Shown here: one piece after another, positions 30,213-41,468 of the stretch
How positions within the stretch are numbered: the stretch's first letter is position 1
Layout: every line of letters starts with the position of its first letter
Origin: Buchnera aphidicola (Schlechtendalia peitan)
GTDB lineage: Bacteria > Pseudomonadota > Gammaproteobacteria > Enterobacterales > Enterobacteriaceae
Direction of reading: 5' to 3'
Assembly: GCA_039830055.1 (NCBI GenBank)
Contig: CP140043.1
Coordinates: forward strand, 124,001-188,000
DNA: 64,000 bases
Made by a program: the position numbers and the translations under genes
The notes under the pieces: generated by a model
The model's input: only the letters and a program-made list of their open reading frames with translations
Database searches by the model: none
What the model was told of the DNA's origin: nothing

Positions 30213-33028
30213 TACAAAAATTTACGTATTTCCCCGGATCCAGTCGTATTTGTTAAACATCGTTGACATATTTGAAATTCTTGATTTACGTCTTTAGTAT
30301 TAGGAATAATATGCCAGCATCTCATGCATTTTTTTCCGTTCATTTTTATAACATGTACTTTGCAGTGTTTAATAGATTTGCTTTTTATAGCATGATCAGG
30401 AGCAGAATCATAATTTTTTAATTGAACTTCTGATGTTAAAAATAAAAATTTTAGTTCATGTTTTAATAGTTTTAATTTGTTTTTAATATTTTTATCAACG
30501 TATAATATAATTCGTGCGTCTAGAGAATTTCCTAATATTTTATTATTTCTAGAATGTTCTAATATTTTATTAACTTCATGTTTAATAGCTATTAATTCGC
30601 CCCAATATTGACTGTTCATAGTATGATTAATATTAAAACGAAATAGTTGATCAAACCATTCTTCGGCTAGTATATATTCTTTTTTTTTGCCTGGTAAATA
30701 ATCCCATAGTTCATCTGCAGTAAATGATAAAATAGGCATGATCCATCTTACAAGAGCATTTAAAATCAAATATATAGCGCTTTGACAACTTTTTCTTGCA
30801 ATATTTTCAGATTTTATTAAATATTGCCTATCTTTTATTATATCTAAGTAAAATGAACTCATATCTACAGAGCAAAAATGTATTATATGTTTTACTACAT
30901 TATGAAAGTTATATTCATTATAATTATTAATAATTTTATTTTGGGTATCGAGTGTTTTTTCTATTGCCCATTGATCTAATATTATCATATCTTTGGAAGA
31001 TACCATTTCACTTTTAGGATTAAAATCGTATAAATTAGCGAGAAGAAATCTAGCTGTATTTCTGATTTTTCTATAAACGTCTGATATTTGTTTAAGTATA
31101 ATTTCAGAAATAGAAATTTCTTTAGAGTAATCGGTAGAAGCTACCCATAATCTTAATATATCTGCTCCGAATTTTTGAATTATATCGTTAGGATGAATTG
31201 TGTTTCCAATAGATTTAGACATTTTTCTTCCTTTTTTATCTACTGTGAATCCATGTGTGATTACTGTATGATATGGAGGAGAAGAATTAATAGCAGTAGA
31301 TAATATAAGAGAAGACATAAACCAACCTCTATGTTGATCTGATCCTTCAATATATATGTCTGAAATATTATTATGATTAAATTTATTTTTGTATACGTTA
31401 GAAAGAGTAATTGATCCAGATTCAAACCAGACATCTAAAATATCTGTTACTTGGACATAATTGTTGGACTCATCACCTAATAATAAATTTTTATTTATAT
31501 TAAACCAAGCGTGAATACCTATTTTTTTAACGTCTTTTATAACTATTTCTATTATTGATAGCAGTTGAGGGTGTAGTTCTCCTGTTTTTTTATGAAAAAA
31601 AATAGGGATAGGAACCCCCCACATTCTTTGTCGAGATATACACCAATCTGGACGAGTGGATATCATCTCAATCATTTTATCTTTCCCCCAACTTGGAATC
31701 CAATTTACTTTTTTTACTTGTTTTATACAGTTATTTCTTAAATTTTTATGATCCATATTGATAAACCATTGCTGAGTAGCTCTAGAAATAATTGGTGTTT
31801 TATGTCTCCAGCAATGTGGGTAATTATGAATAAACGTTTCTATTTTTAATAGAGAGTGATTTTTTTTAAGTAATTCAATTATGATATCGATAGATTTAAA
31901 AATATTTATTCCATCTAGATTAGGATGAACATTAGATATAAAATTTCCACATTCATCAATTGTTTGTGTCATATGAATTTTATATCGTTTTCCAATATTA
32001 TAATCATCATTTCCAAATTCTGGAGCTGTATGTACTGCACCTGTTCCCATTTCCAATGTTACATATTCTGATAAGACAATTGGAACATTATATTTCAAAA
32101 ATGGATGGTAAAATTTTATATTTTCAAGAAGTTTTCCAGATATTGTATAAAGAACCTTCCAAGTTGAAATTCCACATGCACGCATGATTTTATGAACTAG
32201 GTCTTGAGATAATATTAATATTTGATTATGTATTTGAATGAGCTGATAGTAAAAATCAGGATTAAGTGCAATTGCTTTATTAGCCGGTAAACTCCAAGGT
32301 GTAGTAGTCCAAATTACTATATATATTTTATTATTTAAATGAGTAAGATTACATATTTTTTTTATAATACTATCTTCAACCGCTTTGAATATTACAAATG
32401 TAGATATAGAAGGTTTTGAATAATATTCAACTTCTGCTTCTGCTAATGCTGAACGGCAGCTAGTACACCAATTTATTGGTTTAAAATCTTTATATACATA
32501 TCCTAATTGGATCATTTTAGATAAAGTTTTTATAATATTTGCTTCATTTTCAAAATCCATTGTTAAATATGCGTTATTCCAATCTCCTAAGACTCCTAAT
32601 CTAATAAATTCTGATTTTTGATTGTTTACTTGATTGTTAGCATATTCTCTACATTGATTTTGAAAAGTATTTAAAATATTTCTTTGTGCTTTTTTTTTAT
32701 TAAGGTCTTCAATTTTTTGTTCTATAGGTAATCCATGACAATCCCAAGAAGGTGTGTAAGGAGTGTCAAATCCTGACATACTTTTAGATTTAATTATAAT
32801 ATCTTTTAAAATTTTGTTTACTGCATGTCCAATATGAATGTTTCCATTAGCATATGGAGGACCATCGTGTAAAAAAAATTTTTCTTTATTTGATTTTGTT
32901 TGTCTAATTATTTTATAAACATCGTTTTCTATCCATTTTTTTATAATTTTTGGTTCTTTTTTAGATAGATTTCCCTTCATAGAAAAATTAGTATGAGGTA
33001 AATTCAGAGTTTTTTTGTAATCAGTCAT
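30212..33028 (-). CDS. ileS: Isoleucyl-tRNA synthetase
   Basis: Class Ia synthetase with editing domain. 938 residues, the E. coli length. HIGH is in GNIHIGHAVNKIL near residue 62, the KMSKS loop is in GRKMSKSIGN near 600, and the WTTTPWSLPAN block of the CP1 editing domain is intact. The C-terminal zinc finger keeps both CXXC pairs (CMRCWH and CQRC). It is downstream of ribF (26-base gap) and overlaps lspA by one base, the E. coli ribF-ileS-lspA order. Confidence 0.97.
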   Translation of the reverse strand: MTDYKKTLNLPHTNFSMKGNLSKKEPKIIKKWIENDVYKIIRQTKSNKEKFFLHDGPPYANGNIHIGHAVNKILKDIIIKSKSMSGFDTPYTPSWDCHGLPIEQKIEDLNKKKAQRNILNTFQNQCREYANNQVNNQKSEFIRLGVLGDWNNAYLTMDFENEANIIKTLSKMIQLGYVYKDFKPINWCTSCRSALAEAEVEYYSKPSISTFVIFKAVEDSIIKKICNLTHLNNKIYIVIWTTTPWSLPANKAIALNPDFYYQLIQIHNQILILSQDLVHKIMRACGISTWKVLYTISGKLLENIKFYHPFLKYNVPIVLSEYVTLEMGTGAVHTAPEFGNDDYNIGKRYKIHMTQTIDECGNFISNVHPNLDGINIFKSIDIIIELLKKNHSLLKIETFIHNYPHCWRHKTPIISRATQQWFINMDHKNLRNNCIKQVKKVNWIPSWGKDKMIEMISTRPDWCISRQRMWGVPIPIFFHKKTGELHPQLLSIIEIVIKDVKKIGIHAWFNINKNLLLGDESNNYVQVTDILDVWFESGSITLSNVYKNKFNHNNISDIYIEGSDQHRGWFMSSLILSTAINSSPPYHTVITHGFTVDKKGRKMSKSIGNTIHPNDIIQKFGADILRLWVASTDYSKEISISEIILKQISDVYRKIRNTARFLLANLYDFNPKSEMVSSKDMIILDQWAIEKTLDTQNKIINNYNEYNFHNVVKHIIHFCSVDMSSFYLDIIKDRQYLIKSENIARKSCQSAIYLILNALVRWIMPILSFTADELWDYLPGKKKEYILAEEWFDQLFRFNINHTMNSQYWGELIAIKHEVNKILEHSRNNKILGNSLDARIILYVDKNIKNKLKLLKHELKFLFLTSEVQLKNYDSAPDHAIKSKSIKHCKVHVIKMNGKKCMRCWHIIPNTKDVNQEFQICQRCLTNTTGSGEIRKFL

Positions 33029-33054
33029 TCGTTTTTCTCTTTACATAATATTAA

Positions 33055-33997
33055 TTAAATTTTTATAGAATTATTGCGAAAATATAGATTAGCTGTTTCA
33101 ATATCGCATCCAATTTGTTTTTTTAACTCTTCTATGGAAGGAAAAAAAATTTCGTCTCGAATTTTTTGAATAAATATTATTTGTATATATTTTTTGTATA
33201 AATTTATTGCAATATTGATTAGATGTACTTCTAAGTTTTGTTTTGTTCCATATACAGTTGGTTGTATTCCAATATTAGCTACTCCAGAAAACGTTTTTTG
33301 TAACTCAAATACAAATACTTGTACTATGAAAACTCCATGAATTGGGGCTAAATGTTTAAATAGTATAATATTTGCTGTTGGAAATCCTATTATATTTCCA
33401 TTTTTTTTTCCATGAACAACCCTTCCAGAAATACTAAAAGAACGTCCTAATAATTTTTTAGCTAGTTTAAAGTTGCTATTTTTTAGTGCCATTCTAACTG
33501 CTGTACTACTTATTTGTATACCTTTTATTTTAAGTATATCAGTTATGTACACTTCAAAATTATATTTTGCTCCCATTTTTTTTAAAAATATAATATTACC
33601 TTTTCTATTAGCTCCGAAGTGAAAATTTTCTCCAATAGCTAAAAAACATACTTTTAGTTTTTTAACCATTATATTAATTACAAATTCTGTTGGGCTTAAT
33701 ATAGAAAATTTTTTATTAAAATAAATACATAATATTGTATCAATATTCCATTTAGATAAGTATGTTATTTTTTCTCTCAGTTTCATGAGTCTAGCGGGAG
33801 GATTATGAGGATTAAAATATTCTTGAGGTTGTGGTTCAAAAATGGTAACAATTATTGGTTTATTGTGTTCTTTTTTTTTTACAAAGTATATTTAATAATT
33901 TTTGATGTCCTAAATGTATTCCATCAAAGTTTCCTATTGTTAAAATGCAAGAATTATTTTGAGATTGTAAATTGTTTATATTGCGTATTAATTTCAT
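33055..33997 (-). CDS. ribF: Bifunctional riboflavin kinase/FAD synthetase, frame interrupted at a poly(A) run
   Basis: Makes FMN and FAD from riboflavin. Starting at ATG 33997 the first frame reads MKLIRNINNLQ and the nucleotidyl-transferase signature TIGNFDGIHLGH. It meets a run of ten A on the coding strand (33871-33880) and stops at 33860-33862. The remaining frame continues with IIVTIFEPQPQEYF, RLMKLREKI, ISSTAVR, the kinase-domain block GFPTAN and LEVHL. Removing one A gives 313 residues, exactly the E. coli length; adding two gives 314. Flavins are needed by the Nuo complex here. Slippage rescue or a sequencing error is more plausible than loss. Confidence 0.92.
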
Positions 33998-34208
33998 AAT
34001 GTTAGTTGTGTATTATAAATTATGTGTTAGTTTTAAAGTAAATAGTTTTTTTATTAAGAATCTTATGGTTTTTTATTTAAAACAAAGATTAATTGTGTAA
34101 AAATAATACGCAGGTATAATAAATATTTTTTATTGTACTATATTATCCAATTTTTATATATAATTTTAAATTTTTTATACGACTATTTTATATAAAGGGC
34201 ATATTTTA

Positions 34209-34472
34209 ATGGCAAATATAAAATCAGCTAAAAAAAATTCAGTAAGATCTGAGAATAAGAGATGTTTTAATTCCAGTAAAAGATCAAAAATTAAAACATT
34301 TATTAAAAAAGTTAATATTGAAATTTCATTAGGTAATGCAGATACGGCCAAATTAGCATTTAGAAATTTACAATCTATTTTAGATAGATATGCTACTAAA
34401 GGCTTAATTCATAAAAATAAAGCTGCGAGACACAAGTCAAAATTAGATAATAAAATAAAGTTATTAGTTTAG
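34209..34472 (+). CDS. rpsT: Ribosomal protein S20
   Basis: 30S protein bS20, 87 residues as in E. coli, with the basic N-terminus [10 protein letters not shown] and a C-terminal [12 protein letters not shown] block. AAAGGG lies 9 bases before ATG. It is divergent from ribF, as in E. coli, and followed by a strong terminator. Confidence 0.97.
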   Translation: MANIKSAKKNSVRSENKRCFNSSKRSKIKTFIKKVNIEISLGNADTAKLAFRNLQSILDRYATKGLIHKNKAARHKSKLDNKIKLLV

Positions 34473-34504
34473 CGTTTAAAATAGCTATTGAATTTTTATG
34501 TTTG

Positions 34505-34543
34505 AAATTTGCTTCCATACAATGTTATAGAAGCAAATTTTTT
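34505..34543 (+). terminator. rpsT intrinsic terminator
   Basis: A perfect 11-bp stem AAATTTGCTTC/GAAGCAAATTT (34505-34515 with 34530-34540) around a 14-base loop leads into six T (34538-34543). It begins 32 bases after the rpsT stop and ends just before the convergent dnaJ stop. The flanking composition fits the plus-strand direction. Confidence 0.88.
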
Positions 34544-34548
34544 AGAGT

Positions 34549-35688
34549 TTATTTAGTAAGATCATCAAAAAATCTTTTTACTCCTTCAAAAAATCGTGTT
34601 GATTTAGGACTGTTTTTTTCTCCTTTAAATCCTCCTAAGCTTTGTCCTAATTGATATAAAAGTTGCTTTTGTTGTTCATTAAGGTTTACTGGTGTTTCTA
34701 CGATTACTCGGCATAATAAATCTCCTTGTTTTTTATTTCTAATAGATTTTACTCCTTTTTCTTTAATTCTAAATAGTTTTCCTGATTGTGTTTCTGACGG
34801 AATTTTTAATTTAACTTTTCCATTTAATGTTGGTACTTCAATTTCACCGCCTAAAGCAGCCATGGAAAAGTTTATTGGTACTTCACAGTATAAGTTATTT
34901 TCTTCACGTTCGAAGATAGCATGTTTTTTTACTGTAATTTGTACGTATAAATCACCAGAAGCAGCACCATTTTTTCCGGCTTCTCCTTCATTATTTAGGC
35001 GAATTTGATCGTCTGTATTTACTCCAGGAGGGATTTTTACTGATAAAATTTTAAATTTTTCTATTCTTCCATTACCATGACATGTATAGCATGGAAACTG
35101 TATTACATTTCCTCTTCCTTGACATTGAGGACATGTTTGCTGAACAGTAAAGAATCCCTTTCGAGTTTGTATTTGACCACTTCCGTGACATTTTGGACAA
35201 TTTTGAGGTTTAGCACCAGATTGTGTTCCGTATCCGTAACATGAAGTACATGTTTGTAAAGTTGGAATGCGAATTTCTTTAGTTGTCCCTCGAACAGCTT
35301 CTTCCAAATCTAATTGCATATTGTATCGTAGATCTGATCCTTTAGATGATCTTCGTTTTCCACTTCCGTTAAATATATCACCGAATACATCACCAAATAT
35401 ATCACTAAAATCTGCATTTGTACTGAAACTATGTGTAAATGTATTACTTCTTGTGTTTCCTTGTTCAAACGCAGAATGTCCATATTGATCATAAGCAGAT
35501 CTTTTTTTTGGATCATTTAGTATTTCATATGCTTCTTTAATTTGTTTAAATTTTTCTTCAGCAGATTTATCGCCTTGATTCCTGTCTGGATGATATTTCA
35601 TAGCTAATTTTTTATATGCTTTTTTTATATCTCTTTCATCGGACGATTGATTAACTCCTAGAATTTTGTAAAAATCTTTTTTTGACAT
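34549..35688 (-). CDS. dnaJ: Chaperone DnaJ (Hsp40)
   Basis: Co-chaperone that stimulates DnaK ATPase and delivers substrates. 379 residues (E. coli 376). J domain with HPD at 33-35, a Gly/Phe-rich linker (about 75-110), four zinc-finger repeats ([32 protein letters not shown]), and the C-terminal substrate-binding domain. It follows dnaK by 98 bases containing a hairpin. Expression is probably from the dnaK heat-shock promoter. Confidence 0.97.
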   Translation of the reverse strand: MSKKDFYKILGVNQSSDERDIKKAYKKLAMKYHPDRNQGDKSAEEKFKQIKEAYEILNDPKKRSAYDQYGHSAFEQGNTRSNTFTHSFSTNADFSDIFGDVFGDIFNGSGKRRSSKGSDLRYNMQLDLEEAVRGTTKEIRIPTLQTCTSCYGYGTQSGAKPQNCPKCHGSGQIQTRKGFFTVQQTCPQCQGRGNVIQFPCYTCHGNGRIEKFKILSVKIPPGVNTDDQIRLNNEGEAGKNGAASGDLYVQITVKKHAIFEREENNLYCEVPINFSMAALGGEIEVPTLNGKVKLKIPSETQSGKLFRIKEKGVKSIRNKKQGDLLCRVIVETPVNLNEQQKQLLYQLGQSLGGFKGEKNSPKSTRFFEGVKRFFDDLTK

Positions 35689-35717
35689 TCTTTCTATTCC
35701 TGATTTTATATATGTTA

Positions 35718-35745
35718 ACGAGCATAATAAATATTTTATGCTCGT
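35718..35745 (-). repeat. Hairpin in the dnaK-dnaJ spacer
   Basis: Perfect 10-bp stem ACGAGCATAA/TTATGCTCGT (35718-35727 with 35736-35745) around an 8-base loop. On the coding (minus) strand it is followed by TAACATATAT, not a T run. It may be an mRNA-stability or partial attenuation structure setting the DnaK:DnaJ ratio. Confidence 0.6.
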
Positions 35746-35786
35746 ATTATTGTTTTGTTAAATTTATTTATTAATAAGAGTAGAAA

Positions 35787-37697
35787 TTATTTTTTTGGTT
35801 CTTTTATTTCTTCAAATTCTGCATCTACAACATTTTCTTCAGGTTTTTGAGAAGAATTATTATTGTTTGGAGAATCAGGTTGTGAATTTTTTTTAGCATA
35901 TTCCATTAATTTTTCAGAGAACTTTAATAAAGTTTGTATTTTTTGTTCAATATCGGTTTTATCTTCTCCCTTTAAAGCAATATTTAATTCATTTAAAGCT
36001 TTTTCAATATCATTTTTGTCTTGTGTATCTATGTTTTTTGTATTTTGTAATTGTTTTTTAGTACTGTGAGAAATTTGATCACCTTGATTTCTTACTTTCA
36101 CTAATTCTTCAAACTTTCGATCTGATTCAGAGTTTTCTTCTGCATCAGAAATCATTTTCTTGATTTCAGTATCACTTAATCCAGATGATGATTGAATAGT
36201 AATTTTTTGTTCTTTTCCTGTATTTTTATCTTTTGCTGATACATGTAAAATTCCATCAGCATCAATATCAAATGTTACTTCAATTTGAGCCATACCCCGC
36301 GGAGCTGGTTGAATTCCATCTAAATTAAATTGACCTAGAGATTTATTATCTCGAGATTTTTTTCGTTCTCCTTGCAGAATATGTATTGTTACAGCCGATT
36401 GATTGTCTTCTGCAGTAGAAAAAATTTGACTATGTTTAGTTGGAATTGTCGTATTTTTGTTTATTAATGTAGTCATTACCCCTCCCATAGTTTCGATTCC
36501 TAAGGATAATGGTGTAACGTCTAACAATAGTACATCTTTTACTTCTCCTGATAATACTCCTCCTTGTACTGCTGCTCCGACAGCTACGGCTTCATCTGGA
36601 TTTACATCCTTTCTTGGTTCTTTTTTGAAAAATTCAGCTACTTTTTTTTGAACCATAGGCATTCTTGTTTGCCCACCTACTAGAATAACATCATTAATAT
36701 CAGAAATAGATAATTTTGCATCTTTTAATGCAATTTCTAGTGGTTTAATAGAACGAATTATTAAATCTTCTACTAGAGATTCTAACTTAGATCTAGTTAT
36801 TTTTATATTTAAATGTTTAGGACCGTTAGAATCTGCTGTTATATAAGGAAGATTAACATCAGTTTGTTGTGATGAAGACAATTCAATTTTTGCTTTTTCT
36901 GCAGCTTCTTTTAAACGTTGCATAGCTAATGGATCATTTCTTAAGTCAGTACCTTGATCTTTTTTGAATTCTTCAGATAGATAGTTTATTAATCTGCTAT
37001 CAAAGTCTTCACCTCCAAGATGAGTATCTCCATTAGTTGCTAATACTTCAAAAGTTTTCTCTTTATCAACGTTATCTATTTCTATTATTGAAATGTCAAA
37101 TGTCCCCCCTCCTAAATCATATACTGCTATAATTTTGTTGCCTTTATCTTTATCTAATCCGTAGGCTAGTGCTGCAGCTGTTGGTTCATTGATAATTCTT
37201 TTTACATCTAATCCTGCAATTTTACCAGCATCCTTTGTTGCTTGTCTTTGAGCATCATTGAAATATGCTGGAACAGTAATAACTGCTTCTTTTATTGATT
37301 CTCCTAGATAATCTTCTGCGGTTTTTTTCATCTTTTTTAATACTTCTGCAGAAATTTGTGGAGGTGCTAATTTTTGTTTGTCAATGTGAATCCATGCGTC
37401 TCCATTGTCTGATTTAATTATTTTGTATGGCATTATTTTAATATCACGTTGTACTTCCTCGTCTGTGAATTTTCTACCAATTAAGCGTTTTATTGCGAAC
37501 AAGGTATTTTTTGGATTAGTTATAGCTTGTCTTTTAGCGGGTTTTCCAACTAATATTTCTCCATCTTTAGAATATGCGATTATTGATGGTGTTGTTCGAT
37601 CACCTTCTGAATTTTCTAGTACACGTGCTTTATTACCATCCATAATAGCAATACAAGAATTCGTAGTACCTAAATCAATACCGATAATTTTACTCAT
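35787..37697 (-). CDS. dnaK: Chaperone DnaK (Hsp70)
   Basis: ATP-dependent general chaperone. 636 residues (E. coli 638). N-terminal nucleotide-binding domain with the three Hsp70 signatures IDLGTTNSC (6-14), [13 protein letters not shown] and [11 protein letters not shown]; the substrate-binding domain starts with [10 protein letters not shown]; the tail ends in the charged EEIKEPKK. An AAGGGGGA Shine-Dalgarno precedes the ATG. A sigma-32-type promoter lies about 110 bases upstream. Its codon-level conservation is the highest in the window. Confidence 0.98.
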   Translation of the reverse strand: MSKIIGIDLGTTNSCIAIMDGNKARVLENSEGDRTTPSIIAYSKDGEILVGKPAKRQAITNPKNTLFAIKRLIGRKFTDEEVQRDIKIMPYKIIKSDNGDAWIHIDKQKLAPPQISAEVLKKMKKTAEDYLGESIKEAVITVPAYFNDAQRQATKDAGKIAGLDVKRIINEPTAAALAYGLDKDKGNKIIAVYDLGGGTFDISIIEIDNVDKEKTFEVLATNGDTHLGGEDFDSRLINYLSEEFKKDQGTDLRNDPLAMQRLKEAAEKAKIELSSSQQTDVNLPYITADSNGPKHLNIKITRSKLESLVEDLIIRSIKPLEIALKDAKLSISDINDVILVGGQTRMPMVQKKVAEFFKKEPRKDVNPDEAVAVGAAVQGGVLSGEVKDVLLLDVTPLSLGIETMGGVMTTLINKNTTIPTKHSQIFSTAEDNQSAVTIHILQGERKKSRDNKSLGQFNLDGIQPAPRGMAQIEVTFDIDADGILHVSAKDKNTGKEQKITIQSSSGLSDTEIKKMISDAEENSESDRKFEELVKVRNQGDQISHSTKKQLQNTKNIDTQDKNDIEKALNELNIALKGEDKTDIEQKIQTLLKFSEKLMEYAKKNSQPDSPNNNNSSQKPEENVVDAEFEEIKEPKK

Positions 37698-37805
37698 AAT
37701 TATTTCCCCCTTAGGATATGTATATGTGTTGTAATTAAACTGTATTGTGTAATTATTTTGTTTATTTTAAAAAATGTATTTTAAAATTTCAAAGTGTGTT
37801 AATAA

Positions 37806-37836
37806 ATAGATGGGGTCACTTTTAGAATCATCAAGG
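37806..37836 (-). promoter_or_regulatory. Sigma-32 heat-shock promoter of dnaKJ
   Basis: On the minus strand CCTTGATG (37829-37836) is followed after 13 bases by CCCCATCTAT (37806-37815). This fits the RpoH consensus CTTGAAA/CCCCATNT. From memory, E. coli dnaK P1 has CTTGATGA and CCCCATTTA with the same 13-base spacing and lies a similar distance from dnaK. In DNA this poor in C and G a CCCC block at the right place is unlikely by chance. Transcription would begin near 37798. Confidence 0.85.
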
Positions 37837-37950
37837 TTTATAAAAAAAAAAACTAATTTAACATATCGATATTGTGTATTTAAATGGAAATTTTTTAAAT
37901 TTTGGTTTATTATGTTAGTACCTTATTTGATATATTACATTAATAAAATT

Positions 37951-38352
37951 ATGTGTTCTATAAATGCATTACATAATATTCAGTACGTAGCGTGTCTTAC
38001 ATTTTTTATAACAGCATTAGTGATTTGTTTTTTAATGCTGTCTTTAAGTTCAATGTTAGGTGGACAATCTCAATCAAGATATAAACATACTCCATTTGAA
38101 TCAGGTATAAATCCTGTAGATAATTCTGATATAAACTTGTCTATTAAATTTTATTTGGTAGCGATATATTTTGTTTTATTTGATGTTGAAGCACTATATT
38201 TATATTTATGGTCAATAAGTATTATTGAAATAGGTTGGATGGGACTATTAGAAGTTGCGTTGTTTGTGTCTTTTATATTAGTTGGATTAATTTACTTAAT
38301 TCGTTTAAATGCATTGGATGTAGGGTTTAAACCGTCTTTTAAAAAATATTAA
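37951..38352 (+). CDS. nuoA: NADH dehydrogenase I subunit A
   Basis: Membrane subunit of complex I. The open frame extends back to 37810, but that start would lie within the dnaK promoter and adds 47 residues with no homology. The ATG at 37951 gives 133 residues and an N-terminus matching the E. coli spacing to LGG. Three membrane helices, the loop with PFESGI and the conserved [18 protein letters not shown] helix are visible. The C-terminus is shorter than in E. coli (147). An intermediate ATG at 37912 is possible. First gene of the nuo operon. Confidence 0.9.
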   Translation: MCSINALHNIQYVACLTFFITALVICFLMLSLSSMLGGQSQSRYKHTPFESGINPVDNSDINLSIKFYLVAIYFVLFDVEALYLYLWSISIIEIGWMGLLEVALFVSFILVGLIYLIRLNALDVGFKPSFKKY

Positions 38353-38390
38353 TTGTTTTTACTATATTTTGTTGGAAAGTGAGTTATTTT

Positions 38391-39065
38391 ATGAAGTACA
38401 CATTAACTGAAATAGATACTTCTGACGAAAATAAAATTTATCCTAATCAAAATAAAAAAACTGTATCTGATCCTATAGATGATTATATTCAAAAAAATAT
38501 TTATTTAGGAACGATCAGAAAATATATACATAATTTGGTAAATTGGGGTAGAAAAAATTCTTTATGGCCATACAATTTCGGATTGTCGTGTTGTTATGTA
38601 GAAATGGTGAGCGCATTTACTTCTATACACGATGTTTCACGATTTGGTTCAGAAGTATTACGTGCATCGCCTAGACAAGCTGATTTTATGGTTATAGCTG
38701 GAACGCCATTTATTAAAATGGTTCCTGTTATTCAACGTTTATATGATCAAATGCTAGAGCCAAAATGGGTTATTTCTATGGGATCGTGTGCTAATTCAGG
38801 AGGAATGTATGATGTTTACTCTGTTGTTCAGGGTGTAGATAAGTTTTTGCCAGTAGATGTTTATATCCCTGGTTGCCCGCCTAGACCAGAAGCGTATATG
38901 GAAGGTTTAATGTTGCTACAAAAATCTATTTCTAAAGAACGCCGCCCGCTTTCATGGGTGGTTGGTGAACAAGGTATTTATCGTGCTAATATGCCTTCAG
39001 AAAAGAGCCAGCGGCGTAAGAAATATATTTCTATTAAACATCTTCGTACGTCAGATACAATTTAA
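38391..39065 (+). CDS. nuoB: NADH dehydrogenase I subunit B
   Basis: Peripheral-arm subunit holding the terminal 4Fe-4S cluster N2, which reduces quinone. 224 residues from ATG 38391 (MKYTLTEID), the E. coli start; a GTG at 38379 in frame has no support from homology. N2 ligands are visible in [16 protein letters not shown] and PGCPPRPE. It lies 38 bases after nuoA. Confidence 0.95.
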   Translation: MKYTLTEIDTSDENKIYPNQNKKTVSDPIDDYIQKNIYLGTIRKYIHNLVNWGRKNSLWPYNFGLSCCYVEMVSAFTSIHDVSRFGSEVLRASPRQADFMVIAGTPFIKMVPVIQRLYDQMLEPKWVISMGSCANSGGMYDVYSVVQGVDKFLPVDVYIPGCPPRPEAYMEGLMLLQKSISKERRPLSWVVGEQGIYRANMPSEKSQRRKKYISIKHLRTSDTI

Positions 39066-39178
39066 AAATGTTTACGACTTTATCAAGTAAATATTGGAAG
39101 AAGTTGTATTATAATCGTACTTTTTGTTATATTTAATAATATATAATTATCATTTAATGTATTAATGAAAATATTATA

Positions 39179-40963
39179 ATGAGAAATAACTGCAAAAAAA
39201 AAAGTATTTCTGAAGATCATGTTAATAGTGATATTGTAAAGGAATTATTTAAAAATTTTGGAGTAGATAAATTTATTCTTCAATCTACTGTAACTGGAAT
39301 TCCTATATTATGGATAAATAGTGATCTTTTATTAAAAGTTGGAAATTTTTTATTAAGCGTAAGAAATCCATATACGACTTTGTTTGATCTTCACGGAACA
39401 GATGAAAGATGCCGATTACATCGTCATGAATTACCATCAGCTGATTTTTCGGTGTTTTATCATTTTGTTTCTTTTAGTCGAAATAGTGATGTTATGTTGA
39501 AAATTGCTTTATCGAATCAGAAACTTAATGTACCTACTCTGACTTTTCTGTATCCCAATGCTAATTGGTATGAACGTGAAACTTGGGAAATGTTTGGAAT
39601 CGTTTTTGACAATCATCCACATTTAACTCGTCTTATTATGCCAAAATATTGGGAAGGTCATCCGTTACGTAAAGATTATCCTTCTAGAGCTACTGAATTT
39701 GATATGTTTTCTTTAAATCAAGTCAAGGAAGATATAGCAATGGATGCATTAAAATTTAGACCAGAAGAATGGGGATTAAAAAAACAAAATCAGAGCAATC
39801 GTTATATGTTTTTGAATTTAGGTCCTAATCATCCTTCTGTTCATGGAGTTTTTCGCATTGTTTTACAGTTAGATGGGGAAGAAATAGTCGATTGTGTACC
39901 AGATATTGGATATCACCATCGTGGTGCTGAAAAAATAGGAGAACGTCAGACTTGGCATAGTTATATTCCATATACTGATCGTATTGAATATCTTGGTGGA
40001 TGTGTTAATGAAATGCCTTACGTATTAGCCGTTGAAAAGTTAGCAAATATTCAAGTTCCAAAAAAAGTGGAAATAATTCGAGTTATGCTATCAGAGTTAT
40101 TTCGAATAAATAGTCATTTATTATATATTTCTACTTTTATTCAAGATGTTGGAGCAATGACACCTGTTTTTTTAGCTTTTACTGACCGTCAAAAAATTTA
40201 TGATATTATTGAAGCAATTACTGGATTTCGAATGCATCCAGCATGGTTTAGAATTGGTGGGGTTGCGCATGACTTGCCTAATGGATGGGATAAATTATTA
40301 AAAAAATTTCTTACATGGATGCCAAAGAGATTAATTAAATATGTTAATTCGGCGTTAAAAAATGTAATTTTGATTAGTAGGTCAAAAGGTATAGCTGAAT
40401 ATAATCAACAAGAAGCACTACAATGGGGTATTACAGGAGCTGGATTACGTGCTACTGGTGTAAATTTTGATGTTCGTAAGAACCGTCCCTACTCGGGTTA
40501 TCATAATTTTGAATTTGACGTTCCAATAGGAACGGGAATTAGTGATTGTTATTCTCGAGTAATGTTGAAAGTAGAAGAAGTTTGGCAGAGTCTTGCTATT
40601 TTGAAACAATGTTTACATAATATGCCAGAAGGTCCATTTAAATCAGATCATCCTTTGACTACTCCTCCACCTAAAGAACGTATGTTTCAGCATATTGAAA
40701 CTATGATTACTCATTTTTTACAAGTTTCGTGGGGACCAATATTTCCCCCTAACGAAAGTTTTCAAATGATTGAGGCTACTAAAGGAATCAATAGTTACTA
40801 TTTGATTAGTGATGGTAACACTACAAGTTATAGAACTAGAATAAGAACTCCTAGTTTTCCACATTTACAACAAATACCATCAGTTATTCGTGGAAGCATG
40901 ATATCAGATTTAATAGTTTATTTAGGTAGTATTGATTTTGTTATGTCTGATGTTGATCGTTAG
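39179..40963 (+). CDS. nuoC: NADH dehydrogenase I fused subunit C/D
   Basis: Enterobacterial-type fusion of the 30-kDa (C) and 49-kDa (D) subunits. 594 residues. The NuoC part (about 1-190) contains [13 protein letters not shown] and HPLRKDYP; the NuoD part (about 195-594) contains [33 protein letters not shown] and ends FVMSDVDR as in E. coli. The 49-kDa part forms the quinone site with NuoB. Fusion confirms gammaproteobacterial ancestry. Confidence 0.97.
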   Translation: MRNNCKKKSISEDHVNSDIVKELFKNFGVDKFILQSTVTGIPILWINSDLLLKVGNFLLSVRNPYTTLFDLHGTDERCRLHRHELPSADFSVFYHFVSFSRNSDVMLKIALSNQKLNVPTLTFLYPNANWYERETWEMFGIVFDNHPHLTRLIMPKYWEGHPLRKDYPSRATEFDMFSLNQVKEDIAMDALKFRPEEWGLKKQNQSNRYMFLNLGPNHPSVHGVFRIVLQLDGEEIVDCVPDIGYHHRGAEKIGERQTWHSYIPYTDRIEYLGGCVNEMPYVLAVEKLANIQVPKKVEIIRVMLSELFRINSHLLYISTFIQDVGAMTPVFLAFTDRQKIYDIIEAITGFRMHPAWFRIGGVAHDLPNGWDKLLKKFLTWMPKRLIKYVNSALKNVILISRSKGIAEYNQQEALQWGITGAGLRATGVNFDVRKNRPYSGYHNFEFDVPIGTGISDCYSRVMLKVEEVWQSLAILKQCLHNMPEGPFKSDHPLTTPPPKERMFQHIETMITHFLQVSWGPIFPPNESFQMIEATKGINSYYLISDGNTTSYRTRIRTPSFPHLQQIPSVIRGSMISDLIVYLGSIDFVMSDVDR

Positions 40964-40973
40964 AGTATAAATA

Positions 40974-41468
40974 ATGTTAAAAGAAAAATTAAATGATACT
41001 TTTGAACTGAGCAATGATGAAAAACAAGATATATTGAAACACAAGAATTATTATGAAAGTTCCCGTGCTAGTTCTATAGAAGCGTTAAAAATTGTTCAAA
41101 AAAATAGAGGATGGATTTCTAAAAGAGCGCTTTATGAGATTGCAAAAATACTTGAAATTTCTGCGAGCGACTTAGAAGAAATTGCTACTTTTTATAGTCA
41201 AATTTTTAGAAAACCTGTAGGAAGAAATATAATACGTTATTGCGATAGTGTAGTATGTTATATGTACGGTTGTGAAAATATTAAGTCTTTTTTAGAAAAA
41301 CGATTAGATATTTTAATTGGAGAAACTACAAAAGATTTTCGATTTACTTTATTACCGACATGTTGTTTAGGAAGTTGTGATAAAGCTCCTGTCATAATGA
41401 TTAATGATCGTGTTTATTCTAATTTAACGTTACAATTAATAGCGGAATTATTGGAATCATATAGGTGA
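40974..41468 (+). CDS. nuoE: NADH dehydrogenase I subunit E
   Basis: 24-kDa subunit of the NADH dehydrogenase module, thioredoxin-like, carrying 2Fe-2S cluster N1a. 164 residues (E. coli 166). The four cysteine ligands are in CDSVVC and CCLGSCD. It starts 10 bases after nuoCD and its TGA overlaps the nuoF GTG start by four bases, implying coupled translation. Confidence 0.96.
   Translation: MLKEKLNDTFELSNDEKQDILKHKNYYESSRASSIEALKIVQKNRGWISKRALYEIAKILEISASDLEEIATFYSQIFRKPVGRNIIRYCDSVVCYMYGCENIKSFLEKRLDILIGETTKDFRFTLLPTCCLGSCDKAPVIMINDRVYSNLTLQLIAELLESYR

Noticed and set aside
33805..33999. 64-residue plus-strand frame opposite the start of ribF
   Set aside because: It is the shadow of the ribF N-terminal region, visible only because ribF is split there by the poly(A) frameshift.
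37810..37950. 47-residue N-terminal extension of nuoA
   Set aside because: It has no homology to NuoA and overlaps the dnaK heat-shock promoter.
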